Shown: positions 27,089 through 37,519 of the stretch, piece by piece
How positions within the stretch are numbered: the stretch's first letter is position 1
Layout: each line of letters begins with the position of its first letter
Origin: Porifericola rhodea
GTDB taxonomy: Bacteria; Bacteroidota; Bacteroidia; Cytophagales; Cyclobacteriaceae
Assembly (NCBI RefSeq): GCF_030506305.1
Contig: NZ_CP119421.1
Span: 3,240,501 to 3,304,500, forward strand
DNA: 64,000 nucleotides
Reading direction: 5' to 3'
Translations under genes and position numbers: made by a program
The notes under the pieces: model-generated
The model's database searches: none
The model's input: the letters and a program-made list of their open reading frames with translations, nothing else
What the model was told of the DNA's origin: nothing

Positions 27089-27547
27089 TTATTCTTTCTT
27101 CAAAAACCGATCATCGTGCACGTAGTATGAAATATCAACGATAGCTACATTCAGTTCCGGATGAGACGGATTTAGTAAGTAATTATACTCCCAGGGTGAA
27201 TGAAGGGAAGGAACCCGCAATATCGGTGAGTGCTGTTCTTCTATCCACTGTCTGCCATACTCCTGTGTGAGTGCTTTATCTACTTTCCAGTCTTTGGGCA
27301 ATGGATCAAAATGATCTTCCAGTAAAGCTATGGGAGTATTGTAGGTTTCGATGAAAACAAGTTGGAAACGTAGTCCCAGATTGGCTACGCTTAAGTGGGT
27401 CAGATGTTCTAGTAGTCCTAAAGCACTGGAGCCTGCAGTATACAGAACCGCTTTTCCTAATGGATTCCACCGGCCACCAGTGAGTTTGGCTTCAGTACCC
27501 GATAGGTCTTGGGCGTATTTAGGTTTGGTTATGCGAAATAGATTCAA
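27089..27547 (-). CDS. RES-domain toxin
   Basis: 152 residues, a complete RES domain named for its Arg-Glu-Ser residues. Visible are the start LFRITKPKYAQDLSG, GGRWNPLGKAVLYTAGSSALGLLEHL (Arg, Tyr and Glu of the active site) and the C-terminal PSLHSPWEYNYLLNPSHPE. RES toxins of characterised Xre-RES modules break down NAD+, halting growth. It lies 33 bases downstream of the antitoxin gene on the same strand, the usual antitoxin-toxin order. The gene looks intact, so the pair could be active and help retain the island. Confidence 0.88.
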   Translation of the reverse strand: MNLFRITKPKYAQDLSGTEAKLTGGRWNPLGKAVLYTAGSSALGLLEHLTHLSVANLGLRFQLVFIETYNTPIALLEDHFDPLPKDWKVDKALTQEYGRQWIEEQHSPILRVPSLHSPWEYNYLLNPSHPELNVAIVDISYYVHDDRFLKKE

Positions 27548-27580
27548 GGCTAAAGTGTATAGAAGTAAGAAAAGACCACT

Positions 27581-27949
27581 TTAGCTCAGTACTCCATGAT
27601 CCAGGCGGATCAGTTCGGACTCCACTTCCCGGCATCCAGCAAAGGTATCTAATATCTCAAAAGGTACCCGCTGAAGGTAGGCATGGTAGGTATGCATCCA
27701 TCGGTGAATATTCTCTACCGACTCCAGCGTTTCCATTGCCTGCTCATACACCTGTTGAATACGTAAGAATCGCTCAGTTTGCTGCCGTCCTAGTTTTTTT
27801 TGTTCCAACAAGTTATAGTATCCCTTTCGGCTTAGAGTCATCAGAAAAGCCATGTCCTGAGCAGTAAGCGAAAACTTTTGCTGAAAATCACGAACTTGCT
27901 CAGATGAGACACCAGCTTCAATATGGGTAAGAATGTCCATCGGTAACAT
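27581..27949 (-). CDS. Xre/MbcA/ParS-type antitoxin (DUF2384)
   Basis: 122 residues. The N-terminal half is a Xre-like helix-turn-helix (VRDFQQKFSLTAQDMAFLMTLSRKGYYNL) and the C-terminal half is the MbcA/ParS toxin-binding region (ERFLRIQQVYEQAMETLESVENIHRWMHTYHAYLQRVPFEILDTFAGCREVESELIRLDHGV), ending in the hydrophobic tail that covers the RES active site in this family. Start ATG 27949 or 27940. It forms a two-gene operon with the RES toxin and by analogy represses its own promoter in the 85-base gap before the WYL gene. Confidence 0.87.
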   Translation of the reverse strand: MLPMDILTHIEAGVSSEQVRDFQQKFSLTAQDMAFLMTLSRKGYYNLLEQKKLGRQQTERFLRIQQVYEQAMETLESVENIHRWMHTYHAYLQRVPFEILDTFAGCREVESELIRLDHGVLS

Positions 27950-28034
27950 TTTACAGTATCACGTGTAAATATATACAATTTACTAAACGTGTACCAAGTA
28001 TATAAGTTTTTATTAACTGATCTGCGCAAAGGGT

Positions 28035-29045
28035 TTACTGATAATAATTAAGAGCATAGCTAAGCTTATTCTTGATACGGTTTCTTAATTTTTGCGGCTT
28101 AATTACCTCAACAGAATCACCGAATCCAAGTATCAGTCGTTCTAATTCAAAATTGAGATGTACCTTGATGCTAACGGTTATGCTACTATCATTTAAGGTT
28201 TTAAGTAGCTTTTGAGAAGTATGAAAAGGTTTTGTTAATACATAAGGGGCATTGAGCGGGTTGATCCGTAAAATGACTTCTCGTACCGAATTGGGATGCA
28301 GTACAGTTACCCCAATTGTATTTTGATAGTACGTATCTCCGTCAAAATCTTCTTCTAAGTAGGGAGTGTGGAGATCGTAATTGATCTCAATAATGCGATC
28401 TAGGGCGAGGGTAATCACTGGCCCTTTCTCTTTTGACCTTCCCACTAAGAACCAGCGGTTATTATATTCTTTCAAAATGAAGGGGTGGAAGGTTAGATTA
28501 GACGCCATTTTGGCCGTAAATGACTGATACGTAATGATGAGAACAACCTTCTTGATAATTGCCTGATAGAGAGAATCTAGATGAGACAAACCTTTAAGAT
28601 TTTCATTTTTATCTAAATGAATCACCGCTGGCTGTCTGGTTTTTTCCGTGTATACTTTATCCTCTAATCGTTGAATGATACCTCCTAGCTCTGAGAAAAG
28701 AGAAAAATCTTTGAATTGCTTCAGCATTTCTACCGTTTCTGATAATACCTGCATATCAGTATCCGATAGCGGAATATCAGTAATAGAGTACGCTGGGTCA
28801 GCATATCTGTAGTACTTTTTGTCATACACCTCAATAGGAGCATTATAGCCTAACTTATCACTTCGCATCATCTGCAAGTCAGCCTGGATAGTACGTCGAC
28901 TTACATTGACCGCTCGGCCTTCGTATTCATATAATGCCTCCGAACAAGCTTCTATTAGATCAGGAAGCGCCCATTGTCGATATCGGTTTTGGAAACACTT
29001 GTCAATTGTTTTATACCGAATGAGGGCATTCTTACTAAAAGCCAT
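28035..29045 (-). CDS. WYL-domain transcriptional regulator
   Basis: From ATG 29045 (MAFSKNALIRYKTIDKCF) it encodes 336 residues. The longer frame to 29126 runs through the divergent promoter and is rejected. The N-terminal winged helix (KTIDKCFQNRYRQWALPDLIEAC ... VSRRTIQADLQMMRSD) binds DNA, and the WYL domain lies around residues 145-235 with the signature-like stretch NNRWFLVGRSKEKG (W-F-L for W-Y-L), followed by a WCX-like C-terminal extension (HPNSVREVILRINPLNAPYVLTKPFHTSQKL). WYL domains sense ligands such as nucleic acids or nucleotides and often control defence or DNA/RNA-damage genes. Divergent from rtcB with 93 bases between, it is the natural candidate to bind the palindrome found before rtcB and before the tRNA-like RNA. 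Confidence 0.88.
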   Translation of the reverse strand: MAFSKNALIRYKTIDKCFQNRYRQWALPDLIEACSEALYEYEGRAVNVSRRTIQADLQMMRSDKLGYNAPIEVYDKKYYRYADPAYSITDIPLSDTDMQVLSETVEMLKQFKDFSLFSELGGIIQRLEDKVYTEKTRQPAVIHLDKNENLKGLSHLDSLYQAIIKKVVLIITYQSFTAKMASNLTFHPFILKEYNNRWFLVGRSKEKGPVITLALDRIIEINYDLHTPYLEEDFDGDTYYQNTIGVTVLHPNSVREVILRINPLNAPYVLTKPFHTSQKLLKTLNDSSITVSIKVHLNFELERLILGFGDSVEVIKPQKLRNRIKNKLSYALNYYQ

Positions 29046-29078
29046 CGTATTTTTTTCAAAAAGTAGGCAAAAAAGTAA

Positions 29079-30575
<1,497 letters not shown>

Positions 30576-30594
30576 ATACACTAAGGAAGGTCAA

Positions 30595-30632
30595 GAATAA
30601 GTTACTTCAACCATTACCAAGTTTACTTATTC
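30595..30632 (+). other. Leader hairpin of the tRNA-like transcript
   Basis: GAATAAG (30595-30601) pairs with CTTATTC (30626-30632), and ACTT (30604-30607) with AAGT (30619-30622), enclosing CAACCATTACC. If transcription starts near 30582 this is the first structure in the RNA, 20 bases before the tRNA-like module. Confidence 0.45.
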
Positions 30633-30652
30633 AATTACCTCCACTAACGATT

Positions 30653-30871
30653 AAGGCAGCGGGCGCCGCGCGGTAGCTCAGTGGTAGAGCAGGTATAGCT
30701 TGCCAATTACTAATAAAATGGGTCAATGTAGGCTTACTTCTGCGCTCAGGACGCCCAGGTCGTGGGCGACCCACGCTGGGTTCGAATCCCACCTGCCTTA
30801 CTCAGACTCAGGGTCAAAGCAAACTTACTTCACTCGGTATACTGCGGTTCGAATCCGCCTCAGAAGTTTGC
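30653..30871 (+). ncRNA. tRNA-like structured RNA with one D-arm and two T-arms
   Basis: Module 1 (30653-30800): acceptor-like stem AAGGCAG (30653-30659)/CTGCCTT (30793-30799), D-arm GCTC-AGTGGTA-GAGC (30676-30690), and T-arm with loop TTCGAAT (30781-30787). Between the acceptor strand and the D-arm are 16 bases rather than 2. Between D- and T-arm are 86 rather than about 23, with stems TGGGTC/GACCCA (30719-30724, 30768-30773) and GCCCA/TGGGC (30753-30757, 30763-30767) and no standard anticodon arm. Module 2 (30819-30871): acceptor-like GCAAACTT/AAGTTTGC (30819-30826, 30864-30871), T-arm GCGG-TTCGAAT-CCGC, no D-arm. Parts of the two modules repeat each other (GGGTCAA at 30720 and 30811; CTTACTTC in each). 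Position between rtcB and the RING gene recalls YrlA-type Y RNAs and the tRNA-like RNAs reported with RtcB loci. Exact ends unknown. Confidence 0.75.
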
Positions 30872-30973
30872 TAATTACCATTTATACCAGGATCAATTAC
30901 TACTTACTCCAACGTCTTTTGGGTAGATCAGTAGCAAAATTATCCGGTATTCAATCTCTTAAATAAAGTAGTC

Positions 30974-33237
30974 ATGAACCAAGAATTACGTAAAGTCAGT
31001 CTTCGCCAACAAGCAGTATTCCTATCGGAAAAGGAGCTGATTGTAGAAGTGGATCACCGCTCAGATGATATCTTACTAAAAGAAACTACGGGGGCTTAGT
31101 AGCGAATGCAGCAAAATTAGGTTTTGCCTTCTCGGAAGAACTATTATGGGCACTTAATAAGGTTTCGCCAGCTGTTAAACTAGAAGTGTTGGAAGTGCTA
31201 AAAGAAATTACCGGCGTCAAAAAGAACTGGACTCCATTGGTGAAAGGGTGGGATGTTCCAACCGGCGAGTCGGTGATAGATCATATCACTACTTTTGTGT
31301 CTAACGCATTAGGTAGCAAAAAGGGGACTCGCCTTTCCTGCGGGCACCTAATTCCAGAAGATACATTTCCGTTGGAACGATATAACGGATGCCCATTTTG
31401 TGGGACCCCTTTTGAGTTTGGCAAAATTGAAACGTATGGGCAGGGTAGCAAACTCAAATTATTGGACTACTGGAAAGAAAATGATTTACAGAGGTTTTTC
31501 TGCGATCTACTTCAGTCTAAAACAGCATTAGACGCTACCCAAACAGAAAGTTTGCAAATATTGCTAACCTACTGCACCATTCCTGAACAAGTATCAGTGG
31601 GAATGAAGGAGACATTGATGTTAGTGGTGGATACACTCATAGATCAAGACCGAAGTGCGGAGTGTAGCCGGTTATTTACTAGTCCTCACGATATTCTGCG
31701 TTACCTATGGTATAAGCATACGGGGTTCTTACAGGTCGTAGAACCTAAGACAATTATGAACCGTATTGCGCGAAATAACCAGCATGTATTCCAACCAGCC
31801 GATGAAAGCGTGTTAGCTAAAATACAGTCTGAAGCAGACTTAAAATTGAGGTACAATCGGAAGGAGTGCAGGCGAGTAACCCAGTGGTTGAATGACTTAC
31901 CGATGGATGCTGAGAAAGTAGCCGAAATTATGCATCCCAAACGAAGCATGTGGGTACGCTTTATCCGGGCTTTGCGGTTAGCCGAATATAGCAAAAGGAA
32001 AGGTTTTGAGAATTTAGCGCGTTTGTTAGATGTATTCTACAATGAAACCTATTCGGTATGGCAAGGAAAGGTCAATCACTATCGGCTAAAGACTGACGCT
32101 GACAACACATTTAGATTATTGAAGCAACGGCCTGGTCTATTTGCTCGCTCGTTATTCTCTAATATGCTTTGGTTTGGTCCGGAAGTTACACTATCTCACT
32201 TTCGCGAAGTGTTGGATCAATTACCAGCCCGACTGTTATTGACCCTAAATATGTATGCCCAGACCTATTTTGAGCAAGATACTTTCAGGAGCGTACAACC
32301 TTTAGGAAGCACTAGAAAGCGTATATCTTCGCATCCCCTGCTAAAACTCTATGATGAAAAGATCCTACAGAAAATGAAGGACAGTATTGAAGGGCTATGT
32401 TTAGAAGCAATGCAGCTACGCTTTTCTGAGCTTGAAAACTCAAACAAAACAGTTTTCATCGATTCTCAATTGTTTAATGTTCCTCTCTCCATTGGTGATC
32501 GTAGTGAAACCGTACAGGATTTGCCTTCAGCTTTGATGGGAACTCGCTTCCCTGTGCAAGGAGATAAGGTGCGGCTGTTCATGCGGTGGGGAGAAGGTTT
32601 AAAAGCCCAGCATCTTGATATGGACTTGAGCTGTTTTGTAGGTTATCCAGATGGTGTTACAGACTATTGCTCTTATTTGCAGCTAGTAATTCCCGGTTGT
32701 AAACATAGTGGCGATATTCGAAGCATTCCTCATCAGGTAGGTACTGCCGAATATATTGAACTTGATGTGACAAAACTATCTAGCCGCGGTGCTCAATACG
32801 TAAGTTTCACCTGTAATGCTTATTCTACCGGAGGTCTTTCTCTTAACTTAGTAGTAGGTTGGATGGATAGCCAGTTTCCAATGAAGATTTCAGAAAAGAC
32901 CGGAATAGCCTATGATCCATCTTGTGTGCAGCATCAAGTGCGAGTTACTAAAAGTATCACCAAAGGATTGGTGTTTGGAGTATTAGATGTAGAAAAGCGT
33001 GAGGTTGTCTGGCTTGAAATGAGTTTTGCAGGACAAGTGGTGAATAACCTAGATTTGAAAGGAGTAAAAGTGCTCCTAGGCAAGCTAGATAGCAAGCTTA
33101 GTATTGGTAATCTTTTAACCTTAAAGGCTACTGCTCAAAATCTGTCTTTGGTAGATTCCGCTGATTTAGCTGATGAAGTGTATGACGCCCAGTGGGCTAC
33201 GAATACCGCAGCGGTTAGCCGGTTGCTAGTGGATTAG
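30974..33237 (+). pseudogene. RING/zinc-ribbon protein of MXAN_6230/SCO0854 type, frameshifted
   Basis: The gene starts at ATG 30974 (MNQELRKVSLRQQAVF) and runs into TAG at 31097. The next frame continues without a gap (GGLVANAAKLGFAFSEELLWAL) into the 683-residue frame from 31186. Reading one extra base at the G5 run 31090-31094 joins them into about 754 residues. Domains: a helical N-terminus, a zinc site LSCGHLIPEDTF ... YNGCPFCGTPFEF (residues ~120-150), a long helical-repeat-like middle (to ~500), and a beta-rich C-terminus with TerD-like character (FMRWGEGLKAQHLDMDLSCFVGY, VSFTCNAYSTGG). This fits the MXAN_6230/SCO0854 RING family by memory of its layout. The shift may be a sequencing error, a real mutation or programmed; the rest of the frame is intact. 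Role: possible scaffold for the tRNA-like RNA and RtcB (inference). Confidence 0.72.
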
Positions 33238-33292
33238 TGCGTTTGTTATGTACTTTTCCGTTTTTCTAGAAATAGTGAACAGTGGCCTTTTA

Positions 33293-33318
33293 TAGGCTAA
33301 TATCGGCTCGATAGCCTA
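33293..33318. other. Inverted repeat between convergent genes
   Basis: TAGGCTA (33293-33299) pairs with TAGCCTA (33312-33318) in the 145-base gap between the RING gene and the convergent T9SS gene. Without a T tract it is at best a weak terminator for either. Confidence 0.35.
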
Positions 33319-33382
33319 ATATGGGATCAGTATAAATAGTCAATAAAAATAGAGTAGACATAAGTGTTGGGTATTTTATTTC

Positions 33383-36300
33383 TTATTGCTTTTGAATGCG
33401 ATAAGTAGATTGTTGAGTTCCTTGTCGAATCATTAATATGTATATGCCGGAAGGTAAACTTGATAGCTGTAACTGTTGCATCGGATTAGCAATAGCCTCA
33501 TCTAGCACTTTATTACCAATAATATCTAGTAGCTGCACCCTGCCGCCGTTCCCGGCCGCAAGCCCCGTAAGGGTAAGTCGATCGCTAACTGGGTTAGGAA
33601 AATAGCGTAGTGTTGATTCCACCTCTCCGGGAAGTGCTGTTATTTGATTCTCATCATCCGGTTGCTCTTGGATGGTTATGCTTTCTAACCAAAGGGTACT
33701 ACCCGCAATGACGGAAAGCTGGAGGATTTCATGAGTGCTGTCAATGGTAATCTGATCCAAGGAAGCTTCGTGCATGAGCCCCTGGTGGTCGGCTCGAAGG
33801 CGGTAAGTAGCTTCAGGTAGTCCTTCAAAGCGGAAGTATCCTTTCTCATTGGTAAAAGTGCGGGCCACTACGTACTGATTTTCATCAAGTAAATAAACCG
33901 CTACCTGGCTGATAGGATCGCCCTCGGCCAGTTGTTCTCCGAGCTGCAATCGCCCATTATCTACATCCCTTTGCAATAGTACGCCTTCTATAACGCCAGT
34001 CATTTCGCTACTTCCTGGCGTGCTAGCTACCGATTGCCAAAGCATAGTAACGGAAAGCACCGTATCTTGACTTAGCTCGATCTTCTGCGCTTCAGCTAGC
34101 GTAAGTACCTCACCCAGATAACTAGTTATACAGCTTGTATCTTTCACCTGAATGCTCAATGTATACGTGCCAGCTGGCAATCCTGTCAATGAAAGGGCTG
34201 TGGTTTCCGTTGTTATGATGGTATCTACGTTCCAGACTCCTTGTTGTTGCTGGAATAGAGTAGCAGTAAGTGTAGTAGCAGGTGCTAAATCCTCTACGGA
34301 GAGTGTAATCGTATAGCGCATTGGGGTGACGGCAGGAAAGTTCACCTTAAGTGTATCGCTTACACTATTTACAGCGCCTGAAGCGTTTTGAACCCTGTTT
34401 TCGGGAAGATACACCCACGCCGTACTTTCGGGCACACCTAATAGAGTAGCGGTAAATAATACACTATCAGATGTGAACATGTCAGTAAGCACTGCACCCT
34501 CTATCATTATATCTTCTGGCGTGAAGCCCTTCACTTCTTCACTAAAAGTAATAGCTATGTTAGCATGCTGGAAGGTCAGTGTATCTATATTGATCGTAAC
34601 TATGATGGGTTCTGGTGGAGGGATTACATTGATTGTTATAGCATACGGATCACTATCATACTTGCCATCATTGACCACTACGGGCACCGATAAAGTTCCG
34701 ACAAAACCACTATGAGGCTGGATGCTCGTATCATCTACCGTATAGTGTGCACCAGGTAGCAAGCGTAGAGAAAAATCGGTGAGATAATTACTATTATTAT
34801 CTACGACGATCAGATCGTCTAATGATACTGATAGCGGTAGGTTCTGCGGCGTACTTAGATCAGCAACTGTACCATGAATTATGGGACGGTCATTAAAAGC
34901 TAACTTAACTACCGAGTTTGTTTCACTCTGTCCATGGAAGTGAAATGAAGAGAACAAGAATACAGTATCGTGCCCAGCAACTACTGGGAAGATTTCCTCT
35001 GATGTTGTGTAAACTTCTTCTGGGAGTCTTAACTCCGGAACAAACGTTCCATCAGTTTTTATAAAGCCCACTGATAAGGAGTCATTGCTAGAATACCCTG
35101 ATACTAAGTATCCTTCTCTAAAGCGCCTATTATACTTCAGATAAGTGTAATCCGGAGCAGTATTTAAAAAGTTGGTAGTAACTTTGTTATTTATCTCGCC
35201 ATTGCTGTATAGTTTAACAAAGCTACGAGTCGTGAGCCCACCGTATTGTTTAAAGTTGCCGGTTACTAATAAGTTGTCATCCTTAAGGGTAGTTATTTCG
35301 CTAAAAATAGCCTTTGGTTCAGTAATGGAGTTAAAAGAGGAGTCTACCGTTCCATTCCAATTTAACCGGCAAATTTGATTACCTCCATCCCTTTGAATCA
35401 AATCAATAATGATTCCATTAGATTGTAGACTTAAAGGTGAAAACCCACCAGATACTTCACGATAATATTCCGTAAAAGATAGATTGCGGGTACCATTGCT
35501 CTTGAACATATTGATCACGTTGGGTGAGTTGGTAATGATTTTGTTCCCAGCTAGCTCAAACTTGTCTACATAATAATATGTATCTTCGGGCCAACCAAGC
35601 GGCGCTTGAATATCACTGGAAACGAAGGTGGAGTCTATCTGAGCTTTGCTATTGATTCTTAGTAATCTGTTGCTTAACGCTACTATGATGGTATCACCAT
35701 CAACGAATGTAAGCTGTGAAGCTTGTTGATTATTAGCTGCATATTTGATAACATCCTGCTTAATCTGAAAAGCAGGGTCAACAGCCCCTTTAGTATCCAT
35801 GATGGCTATGTTTCTAGTATGTACTCCTCCCAGATCAACAAAATCCCCGCCTACAACTAGCTTTCCTTCGAAGTAGTCACCTCGGTTGATATAGCCTTGT
35901 TTGCCTATGGGGGGCAAAAAAGTTGTATCTAATTGCCCATCAGAAGTCAGTTTTCCTAAACCATACTCAACCTTTTGATAAGAAGAATGACCGAAAAGGA
36001 TGTTATCATCCTTATCAAATGCTATAGTCCCCATTTGAGTATATGCTATCTGATGTTGCCAAAAAGCATTATCTAGCGTACCATCATTATTTAATCTGAA
36101 AAAGTACTTGGATGAGTTAGTGTTTTCGCGTATGCGTCCAGCAACGATGATCTGGTCATCTTGAAAGATAGGTTTCGTCGATACAAAATCTATTTTAAGC
36201 GTACTAATTATAGGATCAACCATGCCATTAGCCCCCAAACGTAACAAACCTGAGGAAACCGCTACATCATTAAATGTGGTAACAGCAGTTCCTGTTAAAA

Positions 36301-37012
36301 GAATCGTGTTATTTGGGGCTATTGTGATATAATATATTAAACCAGGAGTTCCTGCCCCTACATCAAAAGTTTCGTCTATATTCCCATCAGTATTAAACCT
36401 AGCTAGATCGTTTCTTTCGCTGCCATTTACTTTTGAAAAAGAACCTAGGATAATTAGTTTATTTCCCTGCAAGTCAGCATCAAAGATCCACCCGTCTACT
36501 TGGTTGTTTTGGTTGAAGGTCTCATCCACAGATAAGTCAGGATTGTACCGGTAGATATGGCCAATATCCTCTTCTACCCATCGATTAGAAGTCGTTACTA
36601 AAATCTTATCATCCGCCTGAATATTGAGTGATGAAATGGGTTGCTCAAACTTAACTTCCCGTATGACTTCACCTGTAGTAGTTAGTTTTAATAGACTATT
36701 GCTACTAGCGGTTATTATCTCGTTCGAATTAAGCAAAGCTATGTGTTCAACTACTTCAATATTATCCATTGTAAACGAGAAAGATTTGTCCAAATCTCCA
36801 TTTGGATGTAAGCGAATCAAATGATTGGTCCGCTGCTGCTCATAGAAGTCGATATTTCCGCTCACTATAATCTTGCCATCGGATTGGACTACAATCTTAC
36901 TGATGTCCGCTGCCGTAATCGGCGTAGGCGCCTGAAAGTTCGGGTCAATGGACTGAGCTGCTGAGGCCACATAGATGAACAACATGCAGGTAATTAGGGT
37001 ATATAACTTCAT
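33383..37012 (-). CDS. Delta-60 repeat, Ig-like, T9SS-sorted surface protein
   Basis: 1209 residues. A signal peptide (LITCMLFIYVASAAQS) is followed to about residue 690 by delta-60/DUF5122 beta-propeller-type repeats (VVQSDGKIIVSGN, RLHPNGDLDKSF, LGKLTSDGQLDTTFLPP, RNIAIMDTKGAVDPAF). Then come a cadherin/Ig-like segment (LSVPVVVNDGKYDSDPYAI), a bacterial Ig-like domain (ITFSEEVKGFTPEDIMIEG), carboxypeptidase-regulatory/SdrD-like folds (VYLLDENQYVVARTFTNEKGYFRFEGLPEATYRLRAD) and a type-A T9SS sorting domain (LRYFPNPVSDRLTLTGL ... PSGIYILMIRQGTQQSTYRIQ). It should be exported and attached to the cell surface. It is intact island cargo; binding target unknown. Confidence 0.88.
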   Translation of the reverse strand: MKLYTLITCMLFIYVASAAQSIDPNFQAPTPITAADISKIVVQSDGKIIVSGNIDFYEQQRTNHLIRLHPNGDLDKSFSFTMDNIEVVEHIALLNSNEIITASSNSLLKLTTTGEVIREVKFEQPISSLNIQADDKILVTTSNRWVEEDIGHIYRYNPDLSVDETFNQNNQVDGWIFDADLQGNKLIILGSFSKVNGSERNDLARFNTDGNIDETFDVGAGTPGLIYYITIAPNNTILLTGTAVTTFNDVAVSSGLLRLGANGMVDPIISTLKIDFVSTKPIFQDDQIIVAGRIRENTNSSKYFFRLNNDGTLDNAFWQHQIAYTQMGTIAFDKDDNILFGHSSYQKVEYGLGKLTSDGQLDTTFLPPIGKQGYINRGDYFEGKLVVGGDFVDLGGVHTRNIAIMDTKGAVDPAFQIKQDVIKYAANNQQASQLTFVDGDTIIVALSNRLLRINSKAQIDSTFVSSDIQAPLGWPEDTYYYVDKFELAGNKIITNSPNVINMFKSNGTRNLSFTEYYREVSGGFSPLSLQSNGIIIDLIQRDGGNQICRLNWNGTVDSSFNSITEPKAIFSEITTLKDDNLLVTGNFKQYGGLTTRSFVKLYSNGEINNKVTTNFLNTAPDYTYLKYNRRFREGYLVSGYSSNDSLSVGFIKTDGTFVPELRLPEEVYTTSEEIFPVVAGHDTVFLFSSFHFHGQSETNSVVKLAFNDRPIIHGTVADLSTPQNLPLSVSLDDLIVVDNNSNYLTDFSLRLLPGAHYTVDDTSIQPHSGFVGTLSVPVVVNDGKYDSDPYAITINVIPPPEPIIVTINIDTLTFQHANIAITFSEEVKGFTPEDIMIEGAVLTDMFTSDSVLFTATLLGVPESTAWVYLPENRVQNASGAVNSVSDTLKVNFPAVTPMRYTITLSVEDLAPATTLTATLFQQQQGVWNVDTIITTETTALSLTGLPAGTYTLSIQVKDTSCITSYLGEVLTLAEAQKIELSQDTVLSVTMLWQSVASTPGSSEMTGVIEGVLLQRDVDNGRLQLGEQLAEGDPISQVAVYLLDENQYVVARTFTNEKGYFRFEGLPEATYRLRADHQGLMHEASLDQITIDSTHEILQLSVIAGSTLWLESITIQEQPDDENQITALPGEVESTLRYFPNPVSDRLTLTGLAAGNGGRVQLLDIIGNKVLDEAIANPMQQLQLSSLPSGIYILMIRQGTQQSTYRIQKQ

Positions 37013-37519
37013 TGCAGAAATAAAAGTCTATTTCAATATATTTACATGCAAAGTAATATAAATTATATGTTTGATTATAATATTATATGAAAAAATATTC
37101 TTTTTATCCTCTGATCTTAGGGGCTGTATGGTATCTCTTGCCTTATAAAATGTCTTCTATTTCCATCGTAAATTGATAGTGATGGCTGAAGGGATAAAGA
37201 GGTTGTACTACTCATCCAGCAGAGCAGTATTTCAACATTACTTTTCGTAGTGGGTATGAGATTAATTTATGTTTCCCTTTACACTTAGTCATTCCGGGAG
37301 CATACTATCCATCTAGGCGATATTAAGCAGAAGAGAGGGATGATAAAACGGTATAATGTGAGCGTTTATATGAAAATTCAGTCTCACTACAAATTAGTTC
37401 TGCCATCACAATGACTGTTTTCCGCCGTAACTGAATCTTGAGCATGACCAGCAATCAAGACTAAGAAAAAATATCACATACGCTTCAAATAGGCCATTTA
37501 GACAACTCATGCTTTAGGG
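37013..37519. other. Noncoding, decayed region left of the IS3 remnant
   Basis: I find no intact gene here. The part nearest 37400-37519 continues the 3' end of the decayed IS3-family orfB (for example an ILKHEL-like stretch on the minus strand near 37500). The AT-rich part near 37020-37090 should contain the promoter of the T9SS gene. The left end of the insertion sequence was not located. Confidence 0.4.

Noticed and set aside
30653-30800. Ordinary tRNA gene with an intron
   Set aside because: Removing an intron would not fix the 16-base gap between acceptor and D-arm, and no anticodon stem of five pairs can be built around a loop of seven. A second T-arm and repeated segments also argue against it.
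30700-30966. An 88-residue plus-strand frame across the tRNA-like RNA
   Set aside because: It runs through clear D-arm and T-arm sequences; the translation has no protein-like pattern. The region is RNA, not coding.
31085-31100. Treating the 30974-31099 frame as a separate 41-residue gene
   Set aside because: The frames join in phase at one homopolymer and the joined product has a coherent helix-rich N-terminus.
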